This document shows positions 35,209 through 44,040 of a DNA stretch of 64,000 bases, piece after piece. Positions within the stretch are counted from its first letter, which is position 1. The number at the start of each line of letters is the position of its first letter. Origin of the DNA: Nostoc sp. KVJ3 (lineage in GTDB: Bacteria > Cyanobacteriota > Cyanobacteriia > Cyanobacteriales > Nostocaceae). Under the pieces are notes generated by a model. It was not told the DNA's origin. It saw only the letters and a list, made by a program, of their open reading frames with translations, and did not search any database. Position numbers and translations under genes: made by a program. The stretch is taken from the NCBI RefSeq assembly GCF_026127265.1, contig NZ_WWFG01000001.1:2395501-2459500 (forward strand). Direction: 5' to 3'.

Positions 35209-36462
35209 ATGACTCAAGTAGACATTCTCATCCTATCAAATGGCCCTGGTGAGGTAACAACCTGGGTGCGTCCGGTGGTAAGGGCATTGCGGCAAAAATT
35301 CGGCGATGACCGAAGTCAAGTCAGGATCAGTGTAATTTTATCGCCTTGTCCAAATGCTACTGGTAAAGAAAGTGCGATCGCCCTTTCTTTCCCAGAAGTA
35401 GATCGAGTACAGGGAGCAGAACATTTTTGGCAATTTTTACTCTGGGGTAAAACATTTGAAAATTGGGACTGGAGAAGTCACGGTGTAGTTGTTTTCCTCG
35501 GTGGCGATCAAGTTTTCCCTATCATCATTGGCAAAAAGCTCGGATATCGCACAGTTGTTTACGCCGAATGGCAAGCTAGATGGCATAACTTAATTGACCG
35601 CTTTGGAGTTATGAAACCTCAAGTTGCGGCGCGGGTTTCGCCAAAATATGCCCACAAATTCAGCGTTGTGGGAGATTTGATGCTTGAAGCTCAAGGACAA
35701 CTTTTAAATCCTAACTCCTCACTCAGCACTGATTTAATTGGTATTTTACCGGGTTCAAAAGCCGCAAAATTAACCCAAGGGATACCTTTAATGATAGCGA
35801 TCGCTGAACATATCCACGCCAACAGACCTCAAACTAAATTTGTGATTCCTGTTGCTCCAACTTTGGATTTACAAACCTTGGCTAGTTTTGCTGATTCCCA
35901 AAAAAACCCTTTTGTGGAAACTTTTGATTTTAGTGGTGCTTCTCTAATTATTTCAGAGGACGGCAAAAGTAACGCATCACTGAAAACACAGAGAGGTTTA
36001 ATTGTAGAGTTATCACAAGAAAACCCTGCATACAACTTATTGTCTCAGTGTTGTATCTGCATTACTACAGTAGGGGCAAACACTGCTGAACTCGGTGCTT
36101 TAGGAGTGCCGATGATTGTTGTGCTGCCTACACAACAATTAGATGCGATGCGTTCTTGGGATGGCTTACCGGGTTTATTGGCGAATTTACCAGGGGTGGG
36201 TTCCAGCTTTGCTAAAGTAATTAATTGGCTATTCCTCAGACGCAAAGGTTTATTAGCATGGCCGAATATCTGGGCACAGGAAGAAATCGTACCAGAACTT
36301 GTAGGCAAACTCCAAGCTTCAGAAGTTGCAGAAATAGTATTAGATTTTTTGGCTCATCCAGAAAAATTGGCTGAAATTCGAGCCAAGCTACGTCGGGTTC
36401 GTGGCGAAAGCGGTGCAGCGCAGAAGATTGCACAGATTATTGAAGAGGAAATTGGGAAGTAG
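35209..36462 (+). CDS. LpxB-like (lipid-A-disaccharide synthase-related) protein
   Basis: Protein of 417 residues with a GT-B glycosyltransferase layout. The N-terminus VDILILSNGPGEVTTWVRPV is characteristic of the cyanobacterial family annotated as lipid-A-disaccharide synthase-related; further marks are VVFLGGDQVFP, VYAEWQARWHN and, in the C-terminal half, CICITTVGANTAELGALGVP and VVLPTQQLDAMRSW. True LpxB joins two glucosamine units in lipid A; cyanobacterial outer-membrane lipids are simplified, and the substrate here is not known. The ATG at 35209 lacks an obvious Shine-Dalgarno. Length is within the family range. Confidence 0.85.
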   Translation: MTQVDILILSNGPGEVTTWVRPVVRALRQKFGDDRSQVRISVILSPCPNATGKESAIALSFPEVDRVQGAEHFWQFLLWGKTFENWDWRSHGVVVFLGGDQVFPIIIGKKLGYRTVVYAEWQARWHNLIDRFGVMKPQVAARVSPKYAHKFSVVGDLMLEAQGQLLNPNSSLSTDLIGILPGSKAAKLTQGIPLMIAIAEHIHANRPQTKFVIPVAPTLDLQTLASFADSQKNPFVETFDFSGASLIISEDGKSNASLKTQRGLIVELSQENPAYNLLSQCCICITTVGANTAELGALGVPMIVVLPTQQLDAMRSWDGLPGLLANLPGVGSSFAKVINWLFLRRKGLLAWPNIWAQEEIVPELVGKLQASEVAEIVLDFLAHPEKLAEIRAKLRRVRGESGAAQKIAQIIEEEIGK

Positions 36463-36506
36463 GGAATTGGGCATAGGGGATTGGTTATTTTCCTTATTGC
36501 TTTTAC

Positions 36507-36893
36507 CTAATCTGAAGATTCACCGTTGCGTCGCCCTAGTTCAAAAATGGCACAACTAATACATGCAAGTATACCTAAGCTGATTCCCCAACTGGGGCCT
36601 AAACTGAGTTCTACACCCCAGTTCAATAAAGCGCCAACTACCAAAAAAGGGACAATGCTAAACAGTGAGGCGTAGAAAGCGTTTTGGGATTCTCTGGCTT
36701 TACGAGTCTTTTCAAACTCTGTTTGGCTAGTATAAAGCGATCGCTCGGCAAAGTTAAACCAACGATTGAGTTGTTCAATTACCCATTCATTAACTCGGGA
36801 AAAACCTAGATATAGCGCCAATGACCACAAACTCGCTCCAGCGATCGCGATCGTGTCTAACTCAAAGGTAAAAGGTAAAATTTCAGTCAGCAT
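36507..36893 (-). CDS. Small membrane protein of unknown function
   Basis: Protein of 128 residues with three hydrophobic segments (about 13-30, 77-93 and 98-115) and a charged middle region (RWFNFAERSLYTSQTEFEKT, then RKARESQNAFYA). No signal peptide cleavage site is apparent. I do not recognise a family. The gene converges on the LpxB-like gene with only 44 bases between stops, and it is transcribed in the same direction as the Uma2 gene upstream, with a gap of about 57 bases. A shared transcript is possible but unproven. Confidence 0.6.
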   Translation of the reverse strand: MLTEILPFTFELDTIAIAGASLWSLALYLGFSRVNEWVIEQLNRWFNFAERSLYTSQTEFEKTRKARESQNAFYASLFSIVPFLVVGALLNWGVELSLGPSWGISLGILACISCAIFELGRRNGESSD

Positions 36894-36950
36894 GGCTTAT
36901 GGGAGTCTTGCAAAAGGTCAACTTTAGCTATCATTTTTCAGTAGGACAAT

Positions 36951-37589
36951 TCATAAATTGCCTCTACGGATATGTTGAAGAAACTTTAATATAATTTCTT
37001 TTGGTTTCTCATCAGACATAACAAAATTTGCTAATAGATTTAAATCTAAATTTGGTAAAAATTCACTTTTTGACATTGACTCATATTTATCATTACGCAG
37101 ATAATATAATGAAAATTGATGATTCTGCCAAAACCAAACCTCTGGTACTCCTAAACCTTGATAAATAATTAAGTCATCAATTCCCCCACTTGTTACAACC
37201 ACCTCAATAGCAAGATCGGGAATAGGTTTTTCAGAATCAAAACAATAACATTCATCTGGCTCTATTCCTCTGGCGGCTGTTTGTTTTCTAAAAGTAGTTG
37301 AGCCTAAAGGATAAAAATCAATCCCTATTTCTAAAAAATAAGCCTCTAGCAATAAAGCAATAATCTTTTTATTAAACTCATGACGACGGCTAGGAGACAT
37401 TATTGATAAAGTACCTTCTAGATATTTCAAGCGATAATGAGAATTATTAGGAAACCCTTGTAACAGTGTCTCATATATATCCCAGCTAATTCCATTCATC
37501 AATAAAATTTGATCGGAATCAACATTATTTAATGCTGACTGACTCATTAATTGTTCTAGGCGGCTAAACTTTTCTAGTAAACCTAACAT
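36951..37589 (-). CDS. Second Uma2-family endonuclease-like protein
   Basis: Protein of 212 residues, a Uma2/DUF820 member divergent from the one at 34261. The pattern WDIYETLLQGFPNNSHYRLKY-LEGTLSIMSPSRRHE opens the domain; the putative catalytic residues sit in EPDECYCFD, KPIPDLAIEVVVTSGG (Asp, Glu) and the helix IYQGLGVPEVWFW. It has the second common subtype layout in which a Ser-Arg-Arg-His motif follows the LEG turn. The ATG at 37589 opens the frame. It lies between two repeat elements (an AATTCATAAATT palindrome remnant near 36943 and the MITE at 37621). No target is known for the family. Confidence 0.85.
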   Translation of the reverse strand: MLGLLEKFSRLEQLMSQSALNNVDSDQILLMNGISWDIYETLLQGFPNNSHYRLKYLEGTLSIMSPSRRHEFNKKIIALLLEAYFLEIGIDFYPLGSTTFRKQTAARGIEPDECYCFDSEKPIPDLAIEVVVTSGGIDDLIIYQGLGVPEVWFWQNHQFSLYYLRNDKYESMSKSEFLPNLDLNLLANFVMSDEKPKEIILKFLQHIRRGNL

Positions 37590-37620
37590 TATCTATCACT
37601 GCTCCAAAGTTTCTTTAATC

Positions 37621-37697
37621 TTAGGACTTACGCAAAATAATGAAAAAACGAACCGCAAAGGAATAAGAGTTTCAGAGAGTTATTGCGTAAGTCCTAA
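37621..37697. repeat. MITE-like element, AGGACTTACGCAAA family, copy 2
   Basis: 77 bp with perfect 15-bp ends TTAGGACTTACGCAA / TTGCGTAAGTCCTAA. Its interior has GAACCGCAAAGGAATAAGAG and not the AATTCATGAATT core of the other two copies. Confidence 0.8.
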
Positions 37698-37736
37698 ATC
37701 TCTGTCATGATTTCAGCTATATACCTATCTTTCTCT

Positions 37737-37892
37737 CAGAGAATGTTTGAAAAGTATTATATGAAACATCAAAGATTTAATCCCTTGACCCCTTTCTGCA
37801 TTGGGATGCTCCCTTCAAAACCTCCTGGCCTTTCGGGGAGAGGTTTGGAGAGGGTTCATAGCATACTTAACGACTTTCCAAATATCCTCTAA
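37737..37892. repeat. Degenerate MITE-like element, TTAGAGGATGTTT family
   Basis: Ends CAGAGAATGTTTGAAAAGT and ACTTTCCAAATATCCTCT, the same family as 34093 and 58143. Lies in the gene-free spacer 37590-38010; an open frame across it is incidental. Confidence 0.6.
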
Positions 37893-38010
37893 TATATCTA
37901 TAGCAGACTTATCAGACGATAAATGTTTAAAATCCTGCTGATTCTAAATTGCCATTTACTGCGTCAAAAGGCTGTCAATGCGGACAAATAATTAGTCAAT
38001 CAACAGTAGA

Positions 38011-40626
38011 TCACTCCAGATTTTGCAGCCCGATCGCAATTTTACTATGCTTCTCAATTTGCTTCATCACTTGTTTGGCTCGTTGAATCACCACTGCTGG
38101 TAAACCTGCCAATCTTCCCGCCTCAATTCCGTAAGACTTATCAGCGCCTCCCGGTTGGACTTGGTGCAAAAAGATAATTTGGTCGGGTAATTCTTTTACT
38201 GTTACTTGATAATTAGCCACATTCGGGACAATGCTAGCTAGTTCATTCAATTCATGGTAGTGAGTAGCAAAAATTGTTCGCGCCCGAATATCCACTGCGA
38301 TATATTCCGCCACCGCCCAAGCGATGGAAAGACCGTCAAAAGTTGCTGTTCCCCGGCCAATTTCATCTAACAATACTAGCGACCTAGATGTGGCATGGTT
38401 GAGAATATTCGCCGTTTCATTCATTTCCACCATGAAGGTAGATTGACCAGTTGCCAGATCGTCTACTGCCCCGACACGGGTGAAAATGCGATCGCATATT
38501 CCCAATCTAGCAAACCTAGCTGGGACAAAACTCCCAATCTGTGCCATTAACTGAATTAATCCCACCTGACGCAAATAACAACTTTTGCCACTGGCATTTG
38601 GCCCAGTCAGAATAATTAAATCAGGAGCAGGAGAGGGAAAACTCCTCTCCTGCTCCTCTGCGTCCTCTGCGCCTCTGCGGTTCGTTTCCTCTCTTCCCAA
38701 TTGCGTAGAATTCGGTACAAAGAACCCCGCAGGTAAAGACTGTTCCACCACCGGATGACGGCCATCAACAATATTTATCTCCCTTTCTGGTAACATTTCT
38801 GGCCGACAGTAACCTTGATGCACCGCCAACTCAGCCAAACCACACAATACATCAGCCGCCGCCACAGCCCGAGACAGATTCCGAATTACTTCCGCCTCTT
38901 GCGCTACTTCTTCCCGCAAGGCTGTAAAAATCTCATATTCCAACTGATTTAAATCATCCCGTGCTGTGAGAATCCGGGCTTCTCGTTCCTTCAAATCTGG
39001 GGTAATGTAACGTTCCTCATTGGTGAGGGTTTGCTTGCGGATATAATTAGCGGGTACTTGGTCAGCTTTGGTGCGGGAAATACTGATATAATAACCAAAA
39101 GTTTTGTTAAATCCTACCTTCAGTGTTGATATTCCCGTCTTCGCTCTTTCATCAACTTCCAAGTTGGCAATCCATTGCTGGTCAAGTTCTACAGTTGCCT
39201 TCCTCTCATCCAATAGGGGATTTACACTAGGACGAATCAATCCGCCTTCTTTAATTAATATGGGTGGTGACTCCACAAGATGGGCGTGTAACTTTTGTGC
39301 CAATTCTTCCAACACACTTGGGACTTTTTGCAAAGCTTTGAGGAATGGCGATCGCGTCTCAGTTACTAAGTGGGATAATTCTGGTAAACGTGAGAGAGAA
39401 TCTGCCAAAGCGACTAAATCTCTAGCATTAGCTGTACCAGAACCAGCCCTTCCCGTGAGGCGTTCTAGGTCATAAATTTGGCGTAACAACTGCCGCAAAT
39501 CATGACGCAGGGGTGTATTTTCCATCAACTCTTGGATGGTATCAAGACGTGCCCGAATGCCCTTAATATCAAGTAGTGGTTGCAATAACCACCGCCGCAA
39601 AGCTCGTCCACCCATCGCTGTACTAGTTCTATCTAATGACCAGAGTAGGGAACCGTGAAAAGTCCCATCCCGGACGGTTTGGGTAATTTCCAGGTTACGC
39701 CGGGTTTGACTATCAACAATTAAGTAGTCAGTGACAGTGTAGCTACGAAGTCTTTGCAGGGGGACTGGGTTTTCTTTTTGGGTATCTTCCAGATATTCTA
39801 AAAGACCGCCAGCCGCACGAACGGCGAGGGGAAGATGGTCGCAACCAAGTCCTTCGAGCGATCGCACTTTAAATTTCTGCAATAATCTAGGTCTAGCTTC
39901 GCCTTGGGAAAAGGGAACTTGCGATCGCAAACTATAACAAAATGATGATGGTAAACACTCCGGTAGATGGGGCGAAGTTTCTCCCGGACGCAGCAAGCTA
40001 CCCAAATCAGGCGCATTTGTGGGAAATAGCACCTCAGAAGGTTGCAAGCGCATTAATTCCTGTGTCAGATGTTCTAAATCACTACCTTGAGTTGTCAGGA
40101 ATTCCCCTGTAGAGATGTCTGCATAAGCTAAACCCCAATGATTTGCGGCAATTACCACTGCTGCTAGGTAATTATTGCGACTGGATTTGAGCATTCCTTC
40201 TTCTAGCAAAGTGCCGGGGGTAAGAATGCGCGTTACTTCCCTCTTTACCAATCTGCCAGCAGCTTCGGAAGCATCTTCCACTTGGTCGCAAATTACCACC
40301 GCATAGCCTTTCTCTACTAGCATTGTGGTGTAGCGTTCCCAAGCGTGATGCGGAACACCAGACATCGCCACTCTTCCCTGTTCTCCAGCTTGCTTGCTAG
40401 TAAGAACTAATTCTAATTCTTGCGCTAGTTTGACGGCATCTTGGAAATAGCATTCAAAGAAATCTCCCACTCGATACAGCAACACCGCGTGAGGATACTT
40501 ATCCTTCGTCTCGACATAGTGCAAGTACATTTGACTTAGCTTACTGCGATCCACCTGTTGATGGTCGGAAATAAAAGTACTTGCGTCGGGTTTGGTAGAT
40601 GGAGTTTCAGAGTGAGAAGCGGTCAT
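38011..40626 (-). CDS. mutS: DNA mismatch repair protein MutS
   Basis: MutS1 of 871 residues, which recognises mismatches and recruits the repair machinery. The mismatch-binding segment is VGDFFECYFQDA (canonical Phe-x-Glu retained, with a second Phe before it). Further landmarks are the connector domain, the lever/clamp with SRTKADQVPANYIRKQTLTN, and the ATPase with Walker A GPNASGKS, Walker B VLLDEIGRGT and ATHYHEL. Just before Walker A is an unusual stretch NRRGAEDAEEQER encoded by a dispersed spacer repeat (38643-38690); the frame stays intact. The ATG at 40626 begins an N-terminal extension of about 28 residues before SKLSQMYLHY, common in cyanobacteria. Confidence 0.96.
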   Translation of the reverse strand: MTASHSETPSTKPDASTFISDHQQVDRSKLSQMYLHYVETKDKYPHAVLLYRVGDFFECYFQDAVKLAQELELVLTSKQAGEQGRVAMSGVPHHAWERYTTMLVEKGYAVVICDQVEDASEAAGRLVKREVTRILTPGTLLEEGMLKSSRNNYLAAVVIAANHWGLAYADISTGEFLTTQGSDLEHLTQELMRLQPSEVLFPTNAPDLGSLLRPGETSPHLPECLPSSFCYSLRSQVPFSQGEARPRLLQKFKVRSLEGLGCDHLPLAVRAAGGLLEYLEDTQKENPVPLQRLRSYTVTDYLIVDSQTRRNLEITQTVRDGTFHGSLLWSLDRTSTAMGGRALRRWLLQPLLDIKGIRARLDTIQELMENTPLRHDLRQLLRQIYDLERLTGRAGSGTANARDLVALADSLSRLPELSHLVTETRSPFLKALQKVPSVLEELAQKLHAHLVESPPILIKEGGLIRPSVNPLLDERKATVELDQQWIANLEVDERAKTGISTLKVGFNKTFGYYISISRTKADQVPANYIRKQTLTNEERYITPDLKEREARILTARDDLNQLEYEIFTALREEVAQEAEVIRNLSRAVAAADVLCGLAELAVHQGYCRPEMLPEREINIVDGRHPVVEQSLPAGFFVPNSTQLGREETNRRGAEDAEEQERSFPSPAPDLIILTGPNASGKSCYLRQVGLIQLMAQIGSFVPARFARLGICDRIFTRVGAVDDLATGQSTFMVEMNETANILNHATSRSLVLLDEIGRGTATFDGLSIAWAVAEYIAVDIRARTIFATHYHELNELASIVPNVANYQVTVKELPDQIIFLHQVQPGGADKSYGIEAGRLAGLPAVVIQRAKQVMKQIEKHSKIAIGLQNLE
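38643..38690. repeat. Dispersed GAACCGCAGAGGCGCAGAGG repeat inside mutS
   Basis: Minus strand reads close to ACGAACCGCAGAGGCGCAGA followed by GGACGCAGAGGAGCAGGAG. Similar spacer copies: 43442 (GAACCGCCAAGTACGCCAAG), 37651 and 33727. Here it is coding and has not broken the frame. Confidence 0.65.
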
Positions 40627-40835
40627 AGATGCTATTGAATTAGGCGCGGAAATTCCCCAATATCCAATGGTAGCGTGATGTTCGAGATGAATTGCGATCG
40701 CTCAAGGATATTTTACCTTTATCTGAAAAATGCTGCTGGGAGCAGAAATTAGTCATTTGTCATTTATCACAGTTATCCAAGAGTCGATTCGCTATAGTTA
40801 ACAGTTACAGACAACCGCAAAAAGGAGTTGAAGAG
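40627..40835. other. Promoter region of the radical SAM gene
   Basis: Short divergent spacer between mutS and the radical SAM gene. AGGAG at 40823-40827 sits eight bases before the ATG at 40836, which marks the likely original start of that gene. Confidence 0.5.
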
Positions 40836-40900
40836 ATGGAAATTAAGCCAACTGACCCATCACTAGCACTCATGGATATTCCCCTGGCTATCTCAACATT

Positions 40901-41461
40901 ATGGGTTACGTCGATCAGTCAGAAGTTAACGGTCCTGGTTGTCGTGCAGTTGTCTGGGTACAAGGTTGTCTTCGTGAGTGTCCTGGCTGCTTTAATACTA
41001 ACTCCTGGTCATTTGAAGCTAACCAATTGATTGCTATTGATACCCTTGCCGAAAATATTCTCAACAATCGCCACAATACGGGTGTAACATTCTCTGGTGG
41101 AGAACCCTTTTGGCAAGCAACTGCATTGGCATCTTTAGCGCGTAAAGTAAAAGCTGCTGGGTTAAATGTAATGTCTTTTTCTGGGTTCACTCTCAAGCAA
41201 CTACAGTCTCAATCTGCGCCCCCAGGTTCCCAAGAATTGTTAGAACAACTTGATATTCTAATTGACGGGCCTTTTGTCCAATCTCTGGCAATTAATTCTC
41301 CTAACTCTCCAGTTTCTTCTAGCAATCAACGGGTTCGGGTGTTAAATCCGGCTTTCCAAGACCAAATTACTTGGGCTAGCGACCAGATAGAAGTCCACAT
41401 TCTCAAGGATGGTGGGCGCATTGTCACGGGCTATCAAGGTGGGCTGGAATTGACGGAATAA
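40901..41461 (+). CDS. NrdG-like radical SAM activating enzyme, N-terminus frameshifted
   Basis: Single-domain radical SAM protein of 186 residues from the ATG at 40901. The 4Fe-4S motif is CLRECPGC (Cx3-Cx2-C type, C-x-x-x-C-x-x-C) and the SAM-binding GGEP follows in VTFSGGEPFWQ. The family is that of anaerobic ribonucleotide reductase activators and other glycyl-radical-enzyme activases; no such reductase lies in the window, so the partner is unknown. The natural start is probably 40836 (MEIKPTDPSLALMDIP), which has a good AGGAG site, but that frame leaves the family sequence at the C4 run 40881-40884. One more C there would join it smoothly to GYLNIMGYVDQSEVNG. Deletion or sequence error cannot be told apart. 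Confidence 0.82.
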   Translation: MGYVDQSEVNGPGCRAVVWVQGCLRECPGCFNTNSWSFEANQLIAIDTLAENILNNRHNTGVTFSGGEPFWQATALASLARKVKAAGLNVMSFSGFTLKQLQSQSAPPGSQELLEQLDILIDGPFVQSLAINSPNSPVSSSNQRVRVLNPAFQDQITWASDQIEVHILKDGGRIVTGYQGGLELTE

Positions 41462-41813
41462 TTCGTAATTTGTAACCAGAGTCATGGCAATACTACGTGG
41501 GTTTTGAAGATTTGTAAGTTGGGTTTAAGGTCGTGAAAACCAACAAAGCCTTGAAAATGTTGGGTTTCGTTCCTCAACCCAACCTACCCCGGAGTGCTTT
41601 TTAATCATTCTCTATTTCTCTTCTCTCTGTGTTCTCTGGACGGCAGTTGCTTCTCCTGTCGGAGACGCTGCGCGAACAAGTCGGGCATTGCCCGCCCAAC
41701 GCACTGCCTCGCCTCCGTGGTTCGTTCATTTGGATAATTTATTTCCTGGAAATCCCTAGTAATTGCGAATTACGTTAGCGTAGCGGGGCGTAGCCCATTA
41801 CGAATTACAAATT
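41462..41813. other. Intergenic region with dispersed repeat pieces
   Basis: No gene and no riboswitch seen. It carries CAAGTCGGGCATTGCCCGCC (about 41679), which recurs at 58430, and a TAGCGTAGCGGGGCGTAGCC palindrome piece at 41775. No cobalamin-box sequence was found ahead of the permease gene. Confidence 0.45.
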
Positions 41814-42830
41814 ATGTCCCCAAGACCATTTAAGACAATTTTTACAGAACATCGGGTAATTTGGGCTGTTTTCCTTCTTAGTGCAGCACTGGTGGTAACG
41901 TTAGCACTATCGCTTTCTCAAGGGGCAGTACCCTTAAGTATGTCGGAATTTTGGCAAGCTATACTCCGCAAAGGCGATCCGGTTAAACAGACAATTCTTT
42001 GGGATTTACGTCTCCCGCGGATTACAGCTGCTCTCATTGTCGGCGCGGCTTTGGGAATGTCAGGAGCATTACTGCAAGGGATGTTACGCAATAGTCTTGC
42101 AGATCCATTTATTTTGGGCATTTCAGCAGGTGCTGGATTAATTGTGATTGTGATGATTGTGTGGCAAATATTCCCGATCGCAATTCCTCTAGCTGCGTGG
42201 ATGGGAGCAATTTTAACTTCTGCGATCGTTATTTTACTCGGTCGCGCGGGGTCGGGAATTTCGGTTGAGCGGTTAATTTTAGGCGGAGTGGCGGTGAGTT
42301 CTTTATTTGGTGCTGTCCAAAGTACATTGTTGCTTTCAGCTGAAGACGGCCAAATTCAAATTGCCCTTAGTTGGCTAGTCGGTAGCCTGAATGGACGGGG
42401 TTGGCAAGAAATTTCGACGGCTGGCCCTTACATTATTGTTGCATTAATCGGGGGATGCTTACTGGCGCGATCGGTAAATGTGCTGGCTTTGGGCGATGAT
42501 TTAGCTGTGGGTTTGGGCGTTTCGTTGATGCGATCGCGCCTGTTAATTGGCGGTGTCGCCACTCTCTTAGCCGCAGGTGCAGTCAGCATCGGTGGCTTGA
42601 TTGGATTTATTGGTCTTGTTGTGCCTCACGGTGTCCGCCTCATCGTTGGTACAGATCATCGCTTTGTTTTACCACTTTCCGCTCTTGCAGGTGCATGCTT
42701 ACTGACTTTTGCAGACTTACTTTCTAGATTAGGAGCAGTAGAACTACCAGTAGGTTCTGTCACTGCCTTACTGGGTTCACCGCTATTTATCTGGTTACTT
42801 TATCGTCGTTCTGCTGGGTTTAATAAATAG
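41814..42830 (+). CDS. FecCD/BtuC-family ABC transporter permease
   Basis: Inner-membrane permease of 338 residues for siderophore-iron, haem or cobalamin uptake. About ten transmembrane helices, with the family signatures LRLPRITAALIVGAALGMSG, GMLRNSLADPFILGISAGAG and GFIGLVVPHGVRLIVGTDHR (the ATPase-coupling segment). The substrate cannot be told from the permease alone. No substrate-binding protein, ATPase or TonB receptor lies in the window, so this is either an orphan gene or it works with components elsewhere. The ATG at 41814 is in an AT-rich context with no clear Shine-Dalgarno. Confidence 0.92.
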   Translation: MSPRPFKTIFTEHRVIWAVFLLSAALVVTLALSLSQGAVPLSMSEFWQAILRKGDPVKQTILWDLRLPRITAALIVGAALGMSGALLQGMLRNSLADPFILGISAGAGLIVIVMIVWQIFPIAIPLAAWMGAILTSAIVILLGRAGSGISVERLILGGVAVSSLFGAVQSTLLLSAEDGQIQIALSWLVGSLNGRGWQEISTAGPYIIVALIGGCLLARSVNVLALGDDLAVGLGVSLMRSRLLIGGVATLLAAGAVSIGGLIGFIGLVVPHGVRLIVGTDHRFVLPLSALAGACLLTFADLLSRLGAVELPVGSVTALLGSPLFIWLLYRRSAGFNK

Positions 42831-42900
42831 TAATTATCCAGAGATTATATAACGACAAGCTATAGCAATCCTATCTGATTTGTGAAAATTCACGGTGTCC

Positions 42901-42933
42901 AGATCCCCGACTTCTTTAAGAAGTCGGGGATCT
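42901..42933. terminator. Perfect hairpin between convergent genes
   Basis: 16-base perfect arms AGATCCCCGACTTCTT / AAGAAGTCGGGGATCT with a one-base centre, between the permease and SMR stop codons; likely bidirectional terminator, or a dispersed palindrome. A single MITE end (TATAGCAATCCTATCTGA) lies at 42861. Confidence 0.6.
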
Positions 42934-42939
42934 AACTTT

Positions 42940-43260
42940 TCATTCACTTGCATTGATGCCAATTACCCCGACAACTATCAAGGCAATTGACGAAAGTTTA
43001 ATCAATGTAGCAGATTCGCGAAACCAAATAATACCAACGATCGCAATTATGACAGTTCCCAATCCAGCCCAGACTGAATAAGCCACACTTACTTCAATTC
43101 TCTTGAGGGCAATGGTCAAACAACTCAAACAAAGTGCATAGAAAACAAATATTAAAATAGAAGGAACTAACTTAGTAAATCCTTGTGATAGCTTCATACA
43201 AGTTGTGCCTGAAACCTCAAAAAGGATTGCGGCGATGAGGTAAATCCAACTAATTGACAT
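42940..43260 (-). CDS. Small multidrug resistance (SMR) family transporter
   Basis: Four-helix inner-membrane protein of 106 residues from the ATG at 43260 (MSISWIYLIAAILFEVSG); twenty further open codons upstream look non-coding. The essential glutamate is Glu15, in the position of EmrE Glu14, and the conserved segment AYSVWAGLGTVIIAIVG in helix 3 matches the family. SMR proteins exchange protons for cationic drugs, polyamines or guanidinium; the helix-3 sequence is closest to the EmrE/QacE type rather than the guanidinium exporters, an impression rather than a computed result. It stands alone next to MITE-rich sequence. Confidence 0.9.
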   Translation of the reverse strand: MSISWIYLIAAILFEVSGTTCMKLSQGFTKLVPSILIFVFYALCLSCLTIALKRIEVSVAYSVWAGLGTVIIAIVGIIWFRESATLIKLSSIALIVVGVIGINASE

Positions 43261-43403
43261 ATTTTTTGTGAGCGCTTTGTTCGTAATACTTATTATCCCC
43301 ATGAAAACAATAAAATACAATGGGGTTGCTTAATATTCTTGATTGAATAAATATTTTAAGTATGAGTAATCGAACTCCCAGACTTATTGATAAATCAAGT
43401 TTA

Positions 43404-43522
43404 TATAGCAGTCCTAAATGAGTCGTGAAAAATATAAATAAGGAAACGAACCGCCAAGTACGCCAAGGACGCAAAGAGAAGAAAGGATATGTAATTTTCA
43501 CAAATGATTTAGGATTGCTGTA
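43404..43522. repeat. MITE-like element, TATAGCARTCCTAAAT family
   Basis: Ends TATAGCAGTCCTAAATGAGT and CAAATGATTTAGGATTGCTG(TA). Its middle is the GGAAACGAACCGCCAAGTAC dispersed repeat. The spacer 43261-44040 holds no gene. Confidence 0.75.
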
Positions 43523-43561
43523 TTTAATTAATATTAGTTCGTACTCATATTATTGCTGTAG

Positions 43562-43815
43562 TATAGGAATCCGGTTTGATGTCTGAAAAGATCAGTAGGG
43601 TGTTATCGCGGAGAGTACGGCATCAAACCCTTGATAATGGTGCGTTACAAACTTTGTTCTAACACAACGCCAGTTGTTACAACGGAGGGAATCTCCCTTC
43701 GGGTTCACCAGTCGCCTAGGTTGAGAAACCCGCCTAGAGCGCTGGATTCACCGCAACCCACTGGCTCCCCTACAACACCTAATTTTGTTCAAGAATCAAA
43801 TAGGAGTCCTGTATA
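43562..43815. repeat. Long MITE-like element, TATAGGAATCC family, uninterrupted copy
   Basis: 254 bp. Left end TATAGGAATCCGGTTTGATG, right end AATCAAATAGGAGTCCTGTATA, inverted repeats with a few mismatches. High identity to the interrupted copy at 24529-24885. Partial relatives at 44618-44700 and a lone end at 63656-63672. Non-coding as far as I can see; could fold into a long structured RNA. Confidence 0.8.
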
Positions 43816-44040
43816 ATTATACATTTTTAGATTGCAAGTCTCTTTTGTCGAAATTACCGAATCTTCTTAATCCAGATTACCATACATTTAGAAAAGGGGT
43901 ATTTCTGGTTCGGTAATCATCATCAATCAGGTGAAAACAACCGAATTTACACCACTTTTATTTTTAAATAGTATGAGAAGTAAGGAAATAAATCCTCAAT
44001 TAGTTGGATAGCAAAGACACTGATTATTCGAGGTGGAAAT

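Noticed and set aside
37707..37892. 61-residue open frame
   Set aside because: Lies wholly within a degenerate MITE copy.
41462..41813. Cobalamin riboswitch ahead of the FecCD-type permease
   Set aside because: No conserved B12-box or related core was found in the spacer.
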